DNA of 60,000 nt from Strigamia acuminata (lineage: Eukaryota; Arthropoda; Chilopoda; Geophilomorpha; Linotaeniidae). The notes under the pieces are model-generated. The model was given only the letters and a program-made list of their open reading frames with translations. It was not told the DNA's origin and made no database searches. Shown piece after piece: positions 17,691-30,078 of the stretch (position 1 is its first letter; the number at the start of each line of letters is the position of its first letter). The stretch spans positions 12,056,427 to 12,116,426 of the forward strand of contig OX442315.1 in NCBI GenBank assembly GCA_949358305.1, read 5' to 3'. The position numbers and the translations under genes are program-made.

Positions 17691-18718
17691 ATACGGCGTT
17701 CAGTGTTTAGGAACAATTTTCAGGTCGATTGGTTGAAGCGCCATTTAGTTTGTTGTTATAAAGGGCGCAACATGTAAACAACAATAATAAAGAAGTTTGA
17801 ACCATCTGGTGGTGGTTTTAAACAGTACTGGTAAGTGGTAAAAGCCAAAAGCTGTTGACTCAAGCGCTCTTTTCTAATGCAGCAAAGCCAGCTTAAACGT
17901 TATGCTGGAACTTTGAGGGGCAGAAAATTTCAATTCAGAATAATTAATTAAATTAGTAACCGATGATTATAAATTTCACGCGAGTTAAAGTCTATTATCA
18001 TATAAACATAGTCAAAAAAATTTCAGCAAAAAAGGAAGTCAACAACATTTGAACTGGTTATAGCTTGTTTTGCCTGGAACGATTCCAAAATGTCGTCAAA
18101 CAATTCCGGTAGTTGTTGTGTTGTTACTAAAACCTGGTGTTTTATTAAAACCTGGTGTATTGTTCTACTTTTCGGTATCACTACACCAGTGAAAAGGCCT
18201 CGACCAATGGGAGTTTTCTCTATTCTTAAGGTCAGACAGAGTATAGTGTCAGTCGGCTCGTCATATTTTTTTGTAATGTCATGTAAATCCAAGTGTAAAT
18301 TTTGAAAAGCCATTCCAATTGACAGTATCGATGTCTTGCAAAGTTCTTTGGATTTATTGGTTTGTGTGGGGATTTTATAAGGGGAAAATACCAGGTGGCA
18401 TGGTCTATTGATAGTCATATTTTATGTATTAATTTTAGTGCTTTCACTGTGGTTTATTAACGAGTTCCTCGATGGTACAAATTGTTCTTGCCACTTAGAG
18501 GAACACGGCGTTTATGGGAATTAGGTGATTAAATGGGTTTTGGATTGAACGGCTTCGTGCTTACAGGGGCTTTGCATTAATGGTGGCCCATGCACTTAGG
18601 TCTCAGACTCTGAGGTCACGTACTTAGAGAGACCGAGGTGTTAGCATTTGACGGTTAAGGAAGGTCTTAACTAACGTATAGCACATATTTTATTTGGTAT
18701 GGGAGAAAGTCGGGGTTC
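17691..18718. other. repeat-rich non-coding stretch
   Basis: No exon recognised. Bases 18176-18215 (cactacaccagtg, then ctcgaccaatggga) belong to a family seen again at about 28829-28893 and inverted at 28478-28530. The minus-strand ORF across 18023-18418 has no recognisable features. Confidence 0.45.
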
Positions 18719-19057
18719 ATTGAAATCTGGTTCAAATTTTTATAAATCTGGTTCAAGTTTTTGTAAATCTGGTTCAAATTTTTATAAATGTAGTTTAAAT
18801 TTTTATAAATCTGGTTCAAATTTTTATAAATGTGGTTCAAATTTTTATAAATCTGGTTCAAATTATTTTAAATCTAATTCAAATCATTGAAATCTGATTC
18901 AAATCATTGAAATCTGATTCAAATCATTGAAATCTGATTCAAATCATTGAAATCAGATTCAAATCATTGAAATCAGATTCAAATTATTGAAAACTAATTC
19001 AAATCATTGAAATCAGATTCAAATCATTGAAATTTGATTCAAGTCATTGAAATTGGA
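18719..19057 (+). repeat. minisatellite, unit about 18-19 bp
   Basis: Tandem units grade from ttataaatctggttcaaat in the first half to tcattgaaatctgattcaaa in the second, about 18 copies in all. The ORFs across it are translations of the repeat. Confidence 0.9.
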
Positions 19058-21690
19058 GTGTACTTCACTCCAATGCACGTCACGTGTATCTTGTTAATAT
19101 GTGACACCGCCTTTCTGCAGCGCCACCTATATGTTACTTTGAATAAACTAGTCAGTTATGTAAATCTCAGCAACACCAACGGTCACGTTATTTTACATGC
19201 TCCATTACGGTTTCAAATACTTAGTCAAGACAGACTAGAAATCTGATTCCAATCATTAAAAATCTGTTTAAATCTTTAAAAATTATTTACTTCCACATAC
19301 TTGTAGATGTTACATTTCGAAATCACAGTAAAAATCTATAAACGATTAAACTTCGAGACATTAGCGCAGAAGCAGATTTGAATCAACTTTTTTAACAGAA
19401 AACATGTACGCTGATGACTTGATGTGATGAGAAACTGTTACTGGGTTCATGTCTGTCGAGTTGGAGTGTCATCTCATTGGAATGCTGTGAGGATCTGTAA
19501 GTGATGAAAGGCAAGAGAAACTAGCAGTCTCAAAGAAGTGCTATTGATCAAATGAATCGAATTCCATTTAAATGCACTATACTGCTAGCCGGGTACAGGG
19601 GGACTGGACGGGTCAACTAACCACACATACAATAAACCCAGGACCAGATTTCTCTTCTGTGCAGACCGTTGCTTTGCTAGAACTCATTTCCTAGCGCGTG
19701 TTTTGATGGGTTGAGATGATCATCTGATACTTTCCTTTGTAGCCACAGAAGGGAAAACGGCCAGCCAATGAACATTAGGTCAGAGTTTAGCGTCCGAACA
19801 TAGGAAATAAACTTTGTTAGAGTAGGCTTACTTAATATTAAACCTAAACAGAATTGTTGTCATGGAGATTTAACCCCTTTTTGAGAATTGCTTAAAATTA
19901 CTGTTATTTCTTATTTACTGTGTTTATTACTAGCTTGTTTAATTTACACCCAATGTATGTATGTCCCAGCTTCGTGAAGTCGACACAGGGTGGCGCAAAC
20001 GCAGTGTAGCCCTTAACGGGTTTTTCACCGTCATTATTGATGGGCTTACAACTAGTTTTAGAATAAAGTTGTCGAATTGCCAGTGATTAATTCAAAAAAA
20101 CCTTTATGCAGAAGTCAGAGCTCGTTGTTTTAGCTTCTTTTTCCGACGGAAGTTAGGCAGAGGAGTTAGATGTTTGCAAAAATAATTGGAGTCTGTCAAT
20201 TACCAAGCGTTCGTTGAGAGGAATGAATTTTCCCATCGAGAACGTTTTAGTGTAATAATGGGTTTTTATTTCTCAACGGCGCTTACATTTTGTACGAGGC
20301 AATTTATGCAATTGAGTAATTTTATTAGGAAATAAAAAGGCAAAAGTGACAATTCCAATATGTTATTCGATAATCGATTTCCACCTAAAGGGAAATGTTG
20401 CACGAGTTTAGGATGCATTCAATTCTCAGCGAATGAGTTTTGGTTGCAAAAAGTACATTTTCATGTTGCAAACTTTGTGCTGTTGCTTTAAAAATACCAA
20501 TATCTGCCTGGCTTCTAAGTTTTAATCTGAGTTTGTAAGTGATTTAAAAGTTAAAAATGTATTTTCAGTTAATGGAAAGGTAATTTAATTGATGTAAACT
20601 GGGTACAATGCATCTAGAATTCCTCCATTATAATGGTAATGTTCTAAAGTGAATTAACTCTACTTTACTGTATTATTGATGGTTGGATTAAGTGCTGCAG
20701 TTGTTATGACTACACCATACCACTAGTTGGAAATGATTAAATAATAAAAGTCTAGTATTGATTTGAAAAACAATACATTTAAGTTGGTGCAACATTGGAT
20801 TAAAAGCACAGTTTTATATTTAGTTTCTGAGCATGTATAAATGACAATTTAATTTCATTAAGATTATCAAAATAATTGCTCATTGTGTATGTACAGGCTA
20901 CAGGGGTATCCATTAACTGCTTCTTTGCATTGCAAACACTAGTTACTAGCTGCAGTCGGGTTTATCTAATTTTAAACTGTTGGCCCAAAGAATCCACTAA
21001 TTCTCATTGGTCAGTGAGCAAATAACTGCTGGTTTCTTCGGGGATCAAAAAAGAGTCCCGACAATTTGTTGGTTTTTATTAAAGTGAGTGCAAATAGGGC
21101 GTAGATCGCTTATAATGCCTGGTGCAGCGGTGGCGATCGGTAATGGGCGGATGATCGGTAGTGTCGCTGTAGAAAAAAATATATGCTTGCATGGACTTCC
21201 CATCTGCCATTTTTTTTGAATCTAAATTGTCTCGCACGAGAATGAAGTAAGCGCCATCCGTCATTGCAATGCTAAAACATTTTGCGGGCAAATGGTGGAG
21301 ACGACGATATTAACGGTCATCAACGAATAATGCTTTCGCCATTTGCCGGCAAAATGTTGTGTCTTTTCGGCCATGGATGGCGCCACGATCACAAGACAGA
21401 ATCTCATCATAGTCTAAAAGATTATACTAAAGCACTCCAATCCAACTGACAATGAATTCACTTTGAGCCATTCTGATTGGACAAAATAGGTCACATGCCT
21501 CGCACTGCATTTGGTAACGGGCAACCAATGGGAATTAGTAGATTTTTTAGGCGGATTGAGTTTAAGTGTATATTTTAGAAAATCTTTTGAACAACACACA
21601 AAGCACAGTTAAAATCTTATTTGGTGCGAAATTTGTGGAGATTTATATTCATTGTGCATACATCATTACATAACCTCAATTTCATTCTAG
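19058..21690. other. presumed peroxidasin intron or upstream region, no exon seen
   Basis: I looked for leucine-rich-repeat exons in all plus frames and found none. An inverted pair around 21277-21297 and 21339-21358 (ttttgcgggcaaatgg / ccatttgccggcaaaa) marks a small foldback element. The acceptor cattctag at 21683-21690 begins the first recognisable exon. Confidence 0.5.
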
Positions 21691-21854
21691 GCGGTTGGAC
21701 TCGAATGCACTGGTCTGCGATTGCCGCGTCATATGGCTTCAACGGATGCTCAAAGACAAGCAATCCACCACCCAAGTAGCAGCCACATGCGACCAACCTG
21801 AACTCCTACACGGCCAATCCTTAGTCGCCATTTCCGAAGCGGATTTCCACTGCA
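21691..21854 (+). CDS. Pxn: peroxidasin exon: LRR C-terminal cap
   Basis: Reads [11 protein letters not shown] then WLQRMLK, a typical LRRCT opening, ending at FHC. It begins with the last base of a split codon, so at least one upstream exon exists. The donor is gtacat, phase 1. Confidence 0.93.
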
Positions 21855-24800
21855 GTACATAATCTTTTTATTGGTATCTAGGATGATTTATACAAGACTT
21901 TACATTTGATGGTTTTTCATTGTTGAAGCTTTATACACACGGCCTAATATAAATAATGTTTAGTCACTGCGAGTTTAGATTCTTTGAGTCTCCGGATGTC
22001 CACATTTGAAGGAGGCATTGTTTAGAGGAATCTACGAACTTTGCCTAAACTCATTGCGCCAAATTAGCTTTTGCGCGATATTGTTAGAATTAATTATTAC
22101 ATCCAAAATTAATCGTGACAACATGGTTTCCGTGCATTGTATTGCCACTTTTGTGTGTGGCGCCAATAGCCCTTTGGAAAAATGAAGTCAGGTGACACGA
22201 TCATGTGATCGCAACAAGGGCTGTGAGAAAAACCATTGCAAAATACAAAAATTACAAAAATGGCAGATGGGAAGTCTTGTATTGATCATCCTGCTTATTG
22301 ACGGCGTCTGATTGATCAACTTATCGGTTTATGTTAATAACAGAAAAACCGTCGTTCACCGAGGAACCGGATGATGTAGATGTCAATTTTGGTGGAACCA
22401 CTTACTTCAGATGTAAGGCAGATGGAGATCCCCATCCAGACATCGTTTGGTTGAGGGACAGCAATGAAATCAATTTCCAAGATGATGACTTGGATAAACG
22501 ATACAGTCTGTTGAACGATGGAACTACGCTGATGATTGAAAATACCCAGGACTCCGATGAAGGGGTCTATGAGTGCATGGCTAAAAACGTCATTGGGGAA
22601 GTGAAATCTAGAAGAGTCCAGATGTCAAAACGACACGTCACAGGTATTTAAAAAAAATTAAAAATTATATTTAATATTATAAATGAATTTTTTCGGGGGG
22701 TTTTAAGCCTTTAAGCTTATTATTGCTTTCCTGCATTATTAATTTGTTTTGTACTTCATATTTGCTTTGCATTTTTCTTTTCTTCTTGCTTGTTTGTTTG
22801 TCATTAAAGAGTTGGAGTTGCAGAAGAGCACTTGGTTTTGCTGAGTGGGGTTAGGCTTTCCTGCCTGGCTGCAAATTGTTTGTTGCATGGCTTTAGAGTT
22901 TTTGGATGCTTGAAGTTTTGCTATAACTTTTGAAGAAAATATTAGCATTTTACCTCGCTTTAAGCCGCTTGTCGCTACAAATAAAATTTTTTATTTTTTT
23001 TATATGCTGTATTGAGCATTTTATCAGATCAAAATGCAAAATGCTATACATTTTGGAATGCATTAAGTGAAAAATGTATACTGTATAGCGTATTGTATCG
23101 ATTAAGAGTCGCCCTGTGGCTGAGACATCAAGAATACCGTATTTTTGCAAAAGTACGGTATTGTTTCCTCACGAACGATGAATGTATACTTCGTTCGTGA
23201 CGTTCAGACTTCGTTTGTTACATTAACCTTCCCATAGCCATGGCTGGTTACTACACATGTGCAGCCATGGTCGGTCTTTTCTGTCTTCTTTTCAAAATTC
23301 CTTCTGCACATGCGCACAATCGCATTTTTCCTGGTGCAATCGCATTTTTCCTGGTAAAAGCACATGTGTTAGGACTAATTTTAATACGCCACCTAGTGCA
23401 AACAGATGGCAAAGTGGTGTACAGCGCTCCCATTAAAGGTGTTTTATGTTATAAATATTAAATTATCTTAATAATAATTGAAAAACTATTCGTATTTAGA
23501 CATTATAAAATAGTAAAAAAAAGTTTTTGAGGAATAAAAGTTAACCTCATTAATTAATTTTCAGGAAAAAAAAGAATTAGTGATTTTTCCACTTCTGTAA
23601 TTTTTTTGACCCACCATGGCTATGGGAAGGTTAAACAAATGTAACAAACGAATAACCGACGTTGTAATTGCTGACAAAAATGGCAGTTTTGAATAAGAGC
23701 CACGGCTCTTAATGGATAAAATACGGTATTTGAATCTTAGATTAACATCGCTGTTATTTCAAGAGTTTTCTCCATCTGGTGGTTGTTTTTGTCTTACTTT
23801 TTCAACAAATGTAGGTGATGGTAGTTAATACAAATTTAACACCATTTTAAAACTTTTTCTAGAAAAAAAAAATTAATTTTATGCCATTTTTTTATTTGCC
23901 ACCTATATGGTTTAGTTGAAATATAAAACATAAAAAAAACATCTTTTTTTTATTATGAATTAAGTTTCATGGAGAGATAAAAAAGAAGCACATAGTGGTT
24001 ACCAAAAACCAACATTATTTAAAGTAAAGGTAAAGTTTCCACTTAATACTTTATTAGATTAAACTGGTAAAGTGAGGAAGATTTTAATTGGATTTTTTTT
24101 TTAAATATACAAAGTTCATGAGAAAAATGTAGAAAAATTATATTTAAAATAAAATTTTCTTTTTGTTAATTTAGAAAAGAGTCATAAAACAGATCATTAC
24201 CAACCACAACCACAACACAAGAAACTGCAAAAATTTGAGTCCGGTAAACAAATTTTTTTAATTATTTTCTTTTACAATTCAGAATTTTTATTTAAAAAAA
24301 AAAATATTTTTTTAGGAAAACCTCGATTTCTGGAATACCCCCAGGGACAGGAAGTAATTCTAGGCGAATCTGCAGAGCTTAAGTGTAAAGTTACAGGAAC
24401 CCCCCAGCCGCAAGTCACTTGGAATCGTGACGACAGACCCATATCACTCGATTCACGATATCAGGTCAATTAAATAGAAATTATAAAAATTAATCAAAAA
24501 TAATTTTTATAAAAAAAAAAAAAAAAAAAAAAAAAATTTAGATTTCTTCAGCAGGAACGCTGACCATTTTCAATATCCAATCAGAAGATGGAGGTACATA
24601 CAGGTGCACTGCAATCAATTACTTGGGCTCCATCACTGCAGTTGCACAGATCGTAGTTCAAGGTCTGTTGAAGGCTTGAAGTTTACTTGAACGGAATTTT
24701 AATTTAATTTTTTTTTTTTTTTTTTTTTTTTTCAAAGAGTCGCCTCAATTTTCTGAACGACCACAAGAGCAAAAGGTGTCTGAGGGGCGATTCGTTGAAT

Positions 24801-27800
24801 TTATTTGTAAAGCTGAGGGTACACCGCAACCGCATTTAATATGGAAGAAAGACGGTAGAATTTAAGTTTGTTTATTTGGTTGCGTATTTCTTTTCTTTTG
24901 TTTCTTTTGCAAATTCGATGCATTTGTTTATTTGTTAGGCAGAACGATTGTGGCAGATTCGCGCATCATAGTTGATTTTTTCGGAACGACGTTGCGAATT
25001 AGCAGTGTGCGCAAATCGGACGAAGGCTTGTACGAATGTCGTGCTCAGAATATTGTCGGAGTAGTTAGTTCCGTGGCTAAACTCACAGTGAAGGAAAAAA
25101 GTAAAAAAAATATATGTACCGTATTACCTCGGGTATAAGCCGACCAACTTTTTGCAAAATCCTGGCCGCTAATTGGGGGGGTCGGCTTATACGCGCGTGT
25201 TAAAAAAAAAAAAAAATGTAACGTACGTGCTACGTTTGTTACATTTGTATTGTATATACGACCAGCCATCCAACAATCAGTCAATTTCCACAATTTCCGA
25301 CCAAATTGTAGTCAATTGCATCAATTTTTGACTAAATTGTAGTCAATATTATCAATTTTTGACTAAATTGTAGTCAATTTCATTGATTTTCGACTAAATT
25401 TTACAACATTTTGACGTACTCGGCTTATACCCGCGAGCTACCATTTATTAGCAAAATGGTGCCCTAGAATGGGGGGTCGGCTTATACACGGGTCGGCTTA
25501 TACCCGAGGTAATACGGTACACAGTTTAATCTCGTTATAACGAATTCTTGGTTGGTTGGCCGTAGGACACCATGTTAAAAATTATATATAACAAACTTTT
25601 GTTATAACGAACTGATTTTTCGGGTCCCTTGCAATTCGTTATACTTATAACGAACTGATTTCTCGGGTCTCTTACGATTTGTTATAACGAACTGATTTAT
25701 CGGGCTCTTGTGATTTGTTATAACGAACTGATTTCTCGGGTCCCTTGCGATTCGTTATAACGAACTGATTTCTCGGGTCCCTTGCGATTCGTTATAATGA
25801 ACTGATTTCTCGGGTTTATTGCGATTCGTTATAACAAAATGATTTCTCGGTTTTATTGCGATTCGTTACAACGAACTGATTTCTCGGGTCCCTTGCGATT
25901 TGTTATAACGAACTGATTTCTTGGGTCCCTTGCGATTCGTTATAACGAATTGATTTCTCGGGTCGTTATAACAAGGCTTAATCGTAATCAATTACACCTT
26001 AGCTACGCTAATATACAGAAGCGGCTTTACAGTCTGTGGGGCCCTTCTCGCAGCCTTTTTAGGGTCCCTAATTAAAAATAAACTTCCAAAAAATATTTTT
26101 GGGGCCCTTCTCTTGCGAGAACTGCAAAATCCTCTAAATCTGTTCCTGTATAACGGAAGTCTGTCATTATCTAAAGACCAGAGAAGGGCTAACATTGAAA
26201 CTTATGAAGCTTAACCTCCAGGGCCCCTAATCCCAGAACGACTCCAGAAGCAACTTTTAGTCCACGTTCCTCCCACATTGTTGTCAGTTGTCAACAGTTC
26301 AAGCTTAAGGGCCCCAAAAATGTGGGCCTGCCTCTTCTAAACAACTGGTTTTGTCTTATTCATAACAATAAATGTGGGACCTTATCTGCTTTGCTCCAAG
26401 GCCCTATTATTGCTTTGCTCCAAGGCCTTATCACTGCTTTATTCCAGGGGCCTATTGTTCCTTTGCTCTAGGGCCCTATTGTTGCTTTGCTCCAGGGTTT
26501 TATTATTCCTTTGCTCTATGGCCCTATTGTTGCTTTGCCCCAAGGTTCTTGGGGTGCTGGGATAAGCTTTAAATTGTTCAAATACCTAGGGCAGGAGTCG
26601 GCAACCTTTTCAGAGGAAAGAGCCAAAAGTACAATTTAGGATTAGGATTAGGATTAGGTATATAGGTATTTTGACATGGAAAGAGCTGCAGGTTGCCGAC
26701 CCCTGACCTAGGGATATCTTAACCATTGGTCTAAAAGGGCTGCAAGGGCAGAGCTGTGTAAAGAAAAAGTTGCGCCGGGACGAAGTCCGAATCTGGCGCT
26801 TGACAATATTATTTTTGTCCCTAAAAATTCAAAAGAATAAAAAGATCTTTCACTTTTTGAGGGTTCCATTCCCCAAATAAATGCAATCAAATGGTTATAG
26901 GGCACATGCCTAATCCAGAAAGGGACATTAGGGCTAAGAGTTTGGCACCTATAGATACAAATTGTTAAAAAGCATTAAAAGCTGATTAAAAGTGGATAAA
27001 AATTGTTAAAAAGCATTAAAAATCGATTAAATATGGATAAAAAGCATTAAAAACCGATTTAAAAGGGATAAAAAGCATTAAAAACCGATTAAAAAGGGAT
27101 AAAAAGCGTTAAAAACCGATTATAAATGGATTAAAATCGTTAAAAAGCATTAAAAACCGATTAAAATTGATAAAAATCGTTAAAAAGCATTAAAAATCGA
27201 TTAAATATGGATAAAAAGCATTAAAAACCGATTTAAAAGGGATAAAAAGCATTAAAAACCGATTAAAAAGGGATAAAAAGCGTTAAAAACCGATTATAAA
27301 TGGATTAAAATCGTTAAAAAGTATTAAAAACCGATTATAAATGGATTAAAATTGTTAAAAAGCATTAAAAACCGATTATAAATGGATTAAAATCGTTAAA
27401 AAGCATTAAAAACCGATTAAAAAGGGATAAAAAGCATTAAAAACCGATTGAAAAAGAATAATAATCGTTAAAAAGCATTAAAAACCGATTACAAATAGAT
27501 CAAAATCGTTAAAAAGCATTAAAAACCGATTACAAATAGATCAAAATCGTTAAAAAGCATTAAAAACCGATTACTAACCGATAAAAGTCGATAAAAAATT
27601 CATCACCGCTGTTTGGATAACTGATCGTTGGAATAACCAGTGTTCCAATAATCGATGCTCTACCGTACCAAGGTTGAGATGAACGATACACATTACCAGG
27701 GGAGCCTATTTATACAAAGTTGAGACGCTCTCAAGGGAAAATAAATAAAAAGTTTGCTCGGAGTGCAAATTGGCACCAGGTTGGGTTTGAAGGCGGGTTA

Positions 27801-28400
27801 AACCGTTGTTGGTGTGGATTTGAAATTTAAATATAAGTTATGTGACTGGAAATGTAACGGTTGATCGTTGCATGCGAAATTGAAACAATTCAATTTAAAG
27901 AGGGAAAATATTTGTTTTGCAGTCGCTCCAACATTTCGACACATTCCTCGGGACATGGCAGTAAGTGAAGGGTCAAATGTGCAATTCTTATGCAATGCCG
28001 AAGGTGATCCCGCACCAATTGTAGCGTGGATCAAAGATGGAAGAGTTTTAAGTGACAACAGTCGGCGCAGAATCGGCGCTGATGGTACACTTTACATATA
28101 TAATGTCGATAAAGACGACGAAGGAAGATACGATTGCGCCGCTGATAATGGCATCGGCTACATAACAACATTTGCGCATTTAAAGATTAAAGGTGACGTT
28201 TTAATGCATCTTTAAGGAATTTTTTTTTAAATGTTTAACTCGCGTTTCAACAGCCGACGCTGATCATCCCGGTGACAAATTTGTGCAAATTGCATTCGAA
28301 GAAGCGGAACGAAACGTTGATAGGGCTTATAATGACACGTTAAGGAACTTGTACGCTAAAGACAAGGTTTATACACCTGCTGAGTTACTAAGGTTGGAAT

Positions 28401-28431
<31 letters not shown>

Positions 28432-30039
28432 TTGCAACTAAAATGAAAAAGTGTTTATCGTGAATGATGTCTATACTCTTGTTCGACTCAAAAGGGTTGC
28501 CTTCTCCCATTGACCGAGCCGCATTACTCCTAACTCCAGTCTGTATTACTACCACTAGGAGAAGTAGTTTTTGTTTTTGTTTTGTTTTGTGATTGCTATT
28601 ACCATTTAAGTTGATATCATTTTAATTGTATTTTATTATAAAATGTTATTTCCATTTAGGAAATAAAGTTTTATGCACAAATAAATGTAAAACTCATGTT
28701 TGTTCTGTTTATTGGTTTCTTTGTCTGGAAAGCACAATATTTTGAAATTTTGGCTGTTACCTAGGCAATCGATTACACTGTCTGTACATTGTAATGCATT
28801 TCTGGTGTTTGGGTCTATATTTTTGGATCACTACACCAGTGATACGGCTCGGCCAATGGGAGAAGGCAACCCTTTTGAGTCGAACAAGAGGATACACAGA
28901 AGTGATTTCAATAGGCCTGTGCGAATTTGCGATATATTGCAAAGCGATCATTTTTTGGTGTAATATCGCAGTACATTGGTCAGTAGCTGTCGTTTGCGAT
29001 GTATGCGATTTACCGAACCACTTTTCATGAACCTTGGACGAGCATGAACGAACTTACTTATTTGAGTTTTCATTTGCTTAATTTTATTTTCACACTTAAT
29101 TTAAACTTGCTTTTAAATAAATTTTTCTTTTTAACATTGAAAATTAGTTTCTATTGCAATACATTGTGATACATTGCGATATTGCAATATCTTGCGATAG
29201 TGCGATATCTTGCGATATTGCGATTACACCGCTAGTTCTAAGCAATATATCGCAAAAATATTGCCAAACTGCAGTACCGTACCGCATTCGCTTCAAAGAG
29301 TAATCGCGCAGGCTTAGAGTTCTGAGTTCGTCTACTGAAAGTGAATTTATTGTTAGTTGAAGCGCTCACATATTTACAAACTACAGGTGCTTCAGGAATC
29401 TTTGTTGCCAGGAGTGACTAACGCATCTAACAGAATTAGTAATGCAGGAAGGAAAGTTCCCTGATCAGACTGCGCTCACCTCTTAACTGGGTCAAACAAA
29501 GCAGTGCGAAGTGAAATAAATCAAACTAACACACATCAGACGATAAATCCAAAATTTCAACGCTGTTCAAACTATTGATGCATTAGTCATTCTTGGCCAC
29601 GAAATCAGCCCACGGATTCCTGAAGCTCCTGCAGTTTGTAAACGTGCGAAACACTCTGATGTTATCAGTTCCCTTTTTCAATAAAATGAACAATGTAAGT
29701 TGTCGGGACTCTTTTCTGGAGCGCCTTTAGTGTAATCAGAGTCCTCTTTGAACAAAGCTAACTAGTTATCAGGACTTTTTTCTGATGCACAAAGCTTCAG
29801 CAATAATTTGCCGACTGAGCAATGAGAATTAGTGGAATTTCTGGACAGATAAGGTTTAAAACATCAAAGTTTTAAAATATCGAAGACCGTATTTTATCGA
29901 TTAAGAGCTATTCAAAACTTCTAGTCTCTATTATACGCGAGTATACTTGTAGTGTACGGTATATCATTCCCAATGATAGTAAATGCAATTTTGCATTCCC
30001 TCTGACTCACTTTTGCTCTTTTTTATCTACTTATTCTAC

Positions 30040-30078
<39 letters not shown>

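Larger units (their letters stand above)
25101..27922. other. peroxidasin intron, 2.8 kb, repeat-filled
   Basis: Holds the TA element, three tandem arrays and the hAT miniature element listed separately. No other gene. Confidence 0.8.

Noticed and set aside
18023-18418. 131-aa minus-strand ORF
   Set aside because: No domain recognised, and it overlaps a dispersed repeat family. Not enough support for a gene.
18667-18890. ORFs on both strands made of repeated short units
   Set aside because: They are translations of the 18-19 bp minisatellite.
18719-19057. regular direct repeats that could suggest a CRISPR array
   Set aside because: Units are contiguous without unique spacers, in a eukaryotic intron-rich setting.
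21079-21291. 70-aa minus-strand ORF before the first peroxidasin exon
   Set aside because: It lies in a small foldback element and has no homologous features.
22739-23461. short ORFs in the Ig1-Ig2 intron
   Set aside because: They overlap inverted-repeat element sequence and lack splice or homology support.
26707-26905. 65-aa minus-strand ORF after the small hAT element
   Set aside because: No family features and surrounded by repeats.
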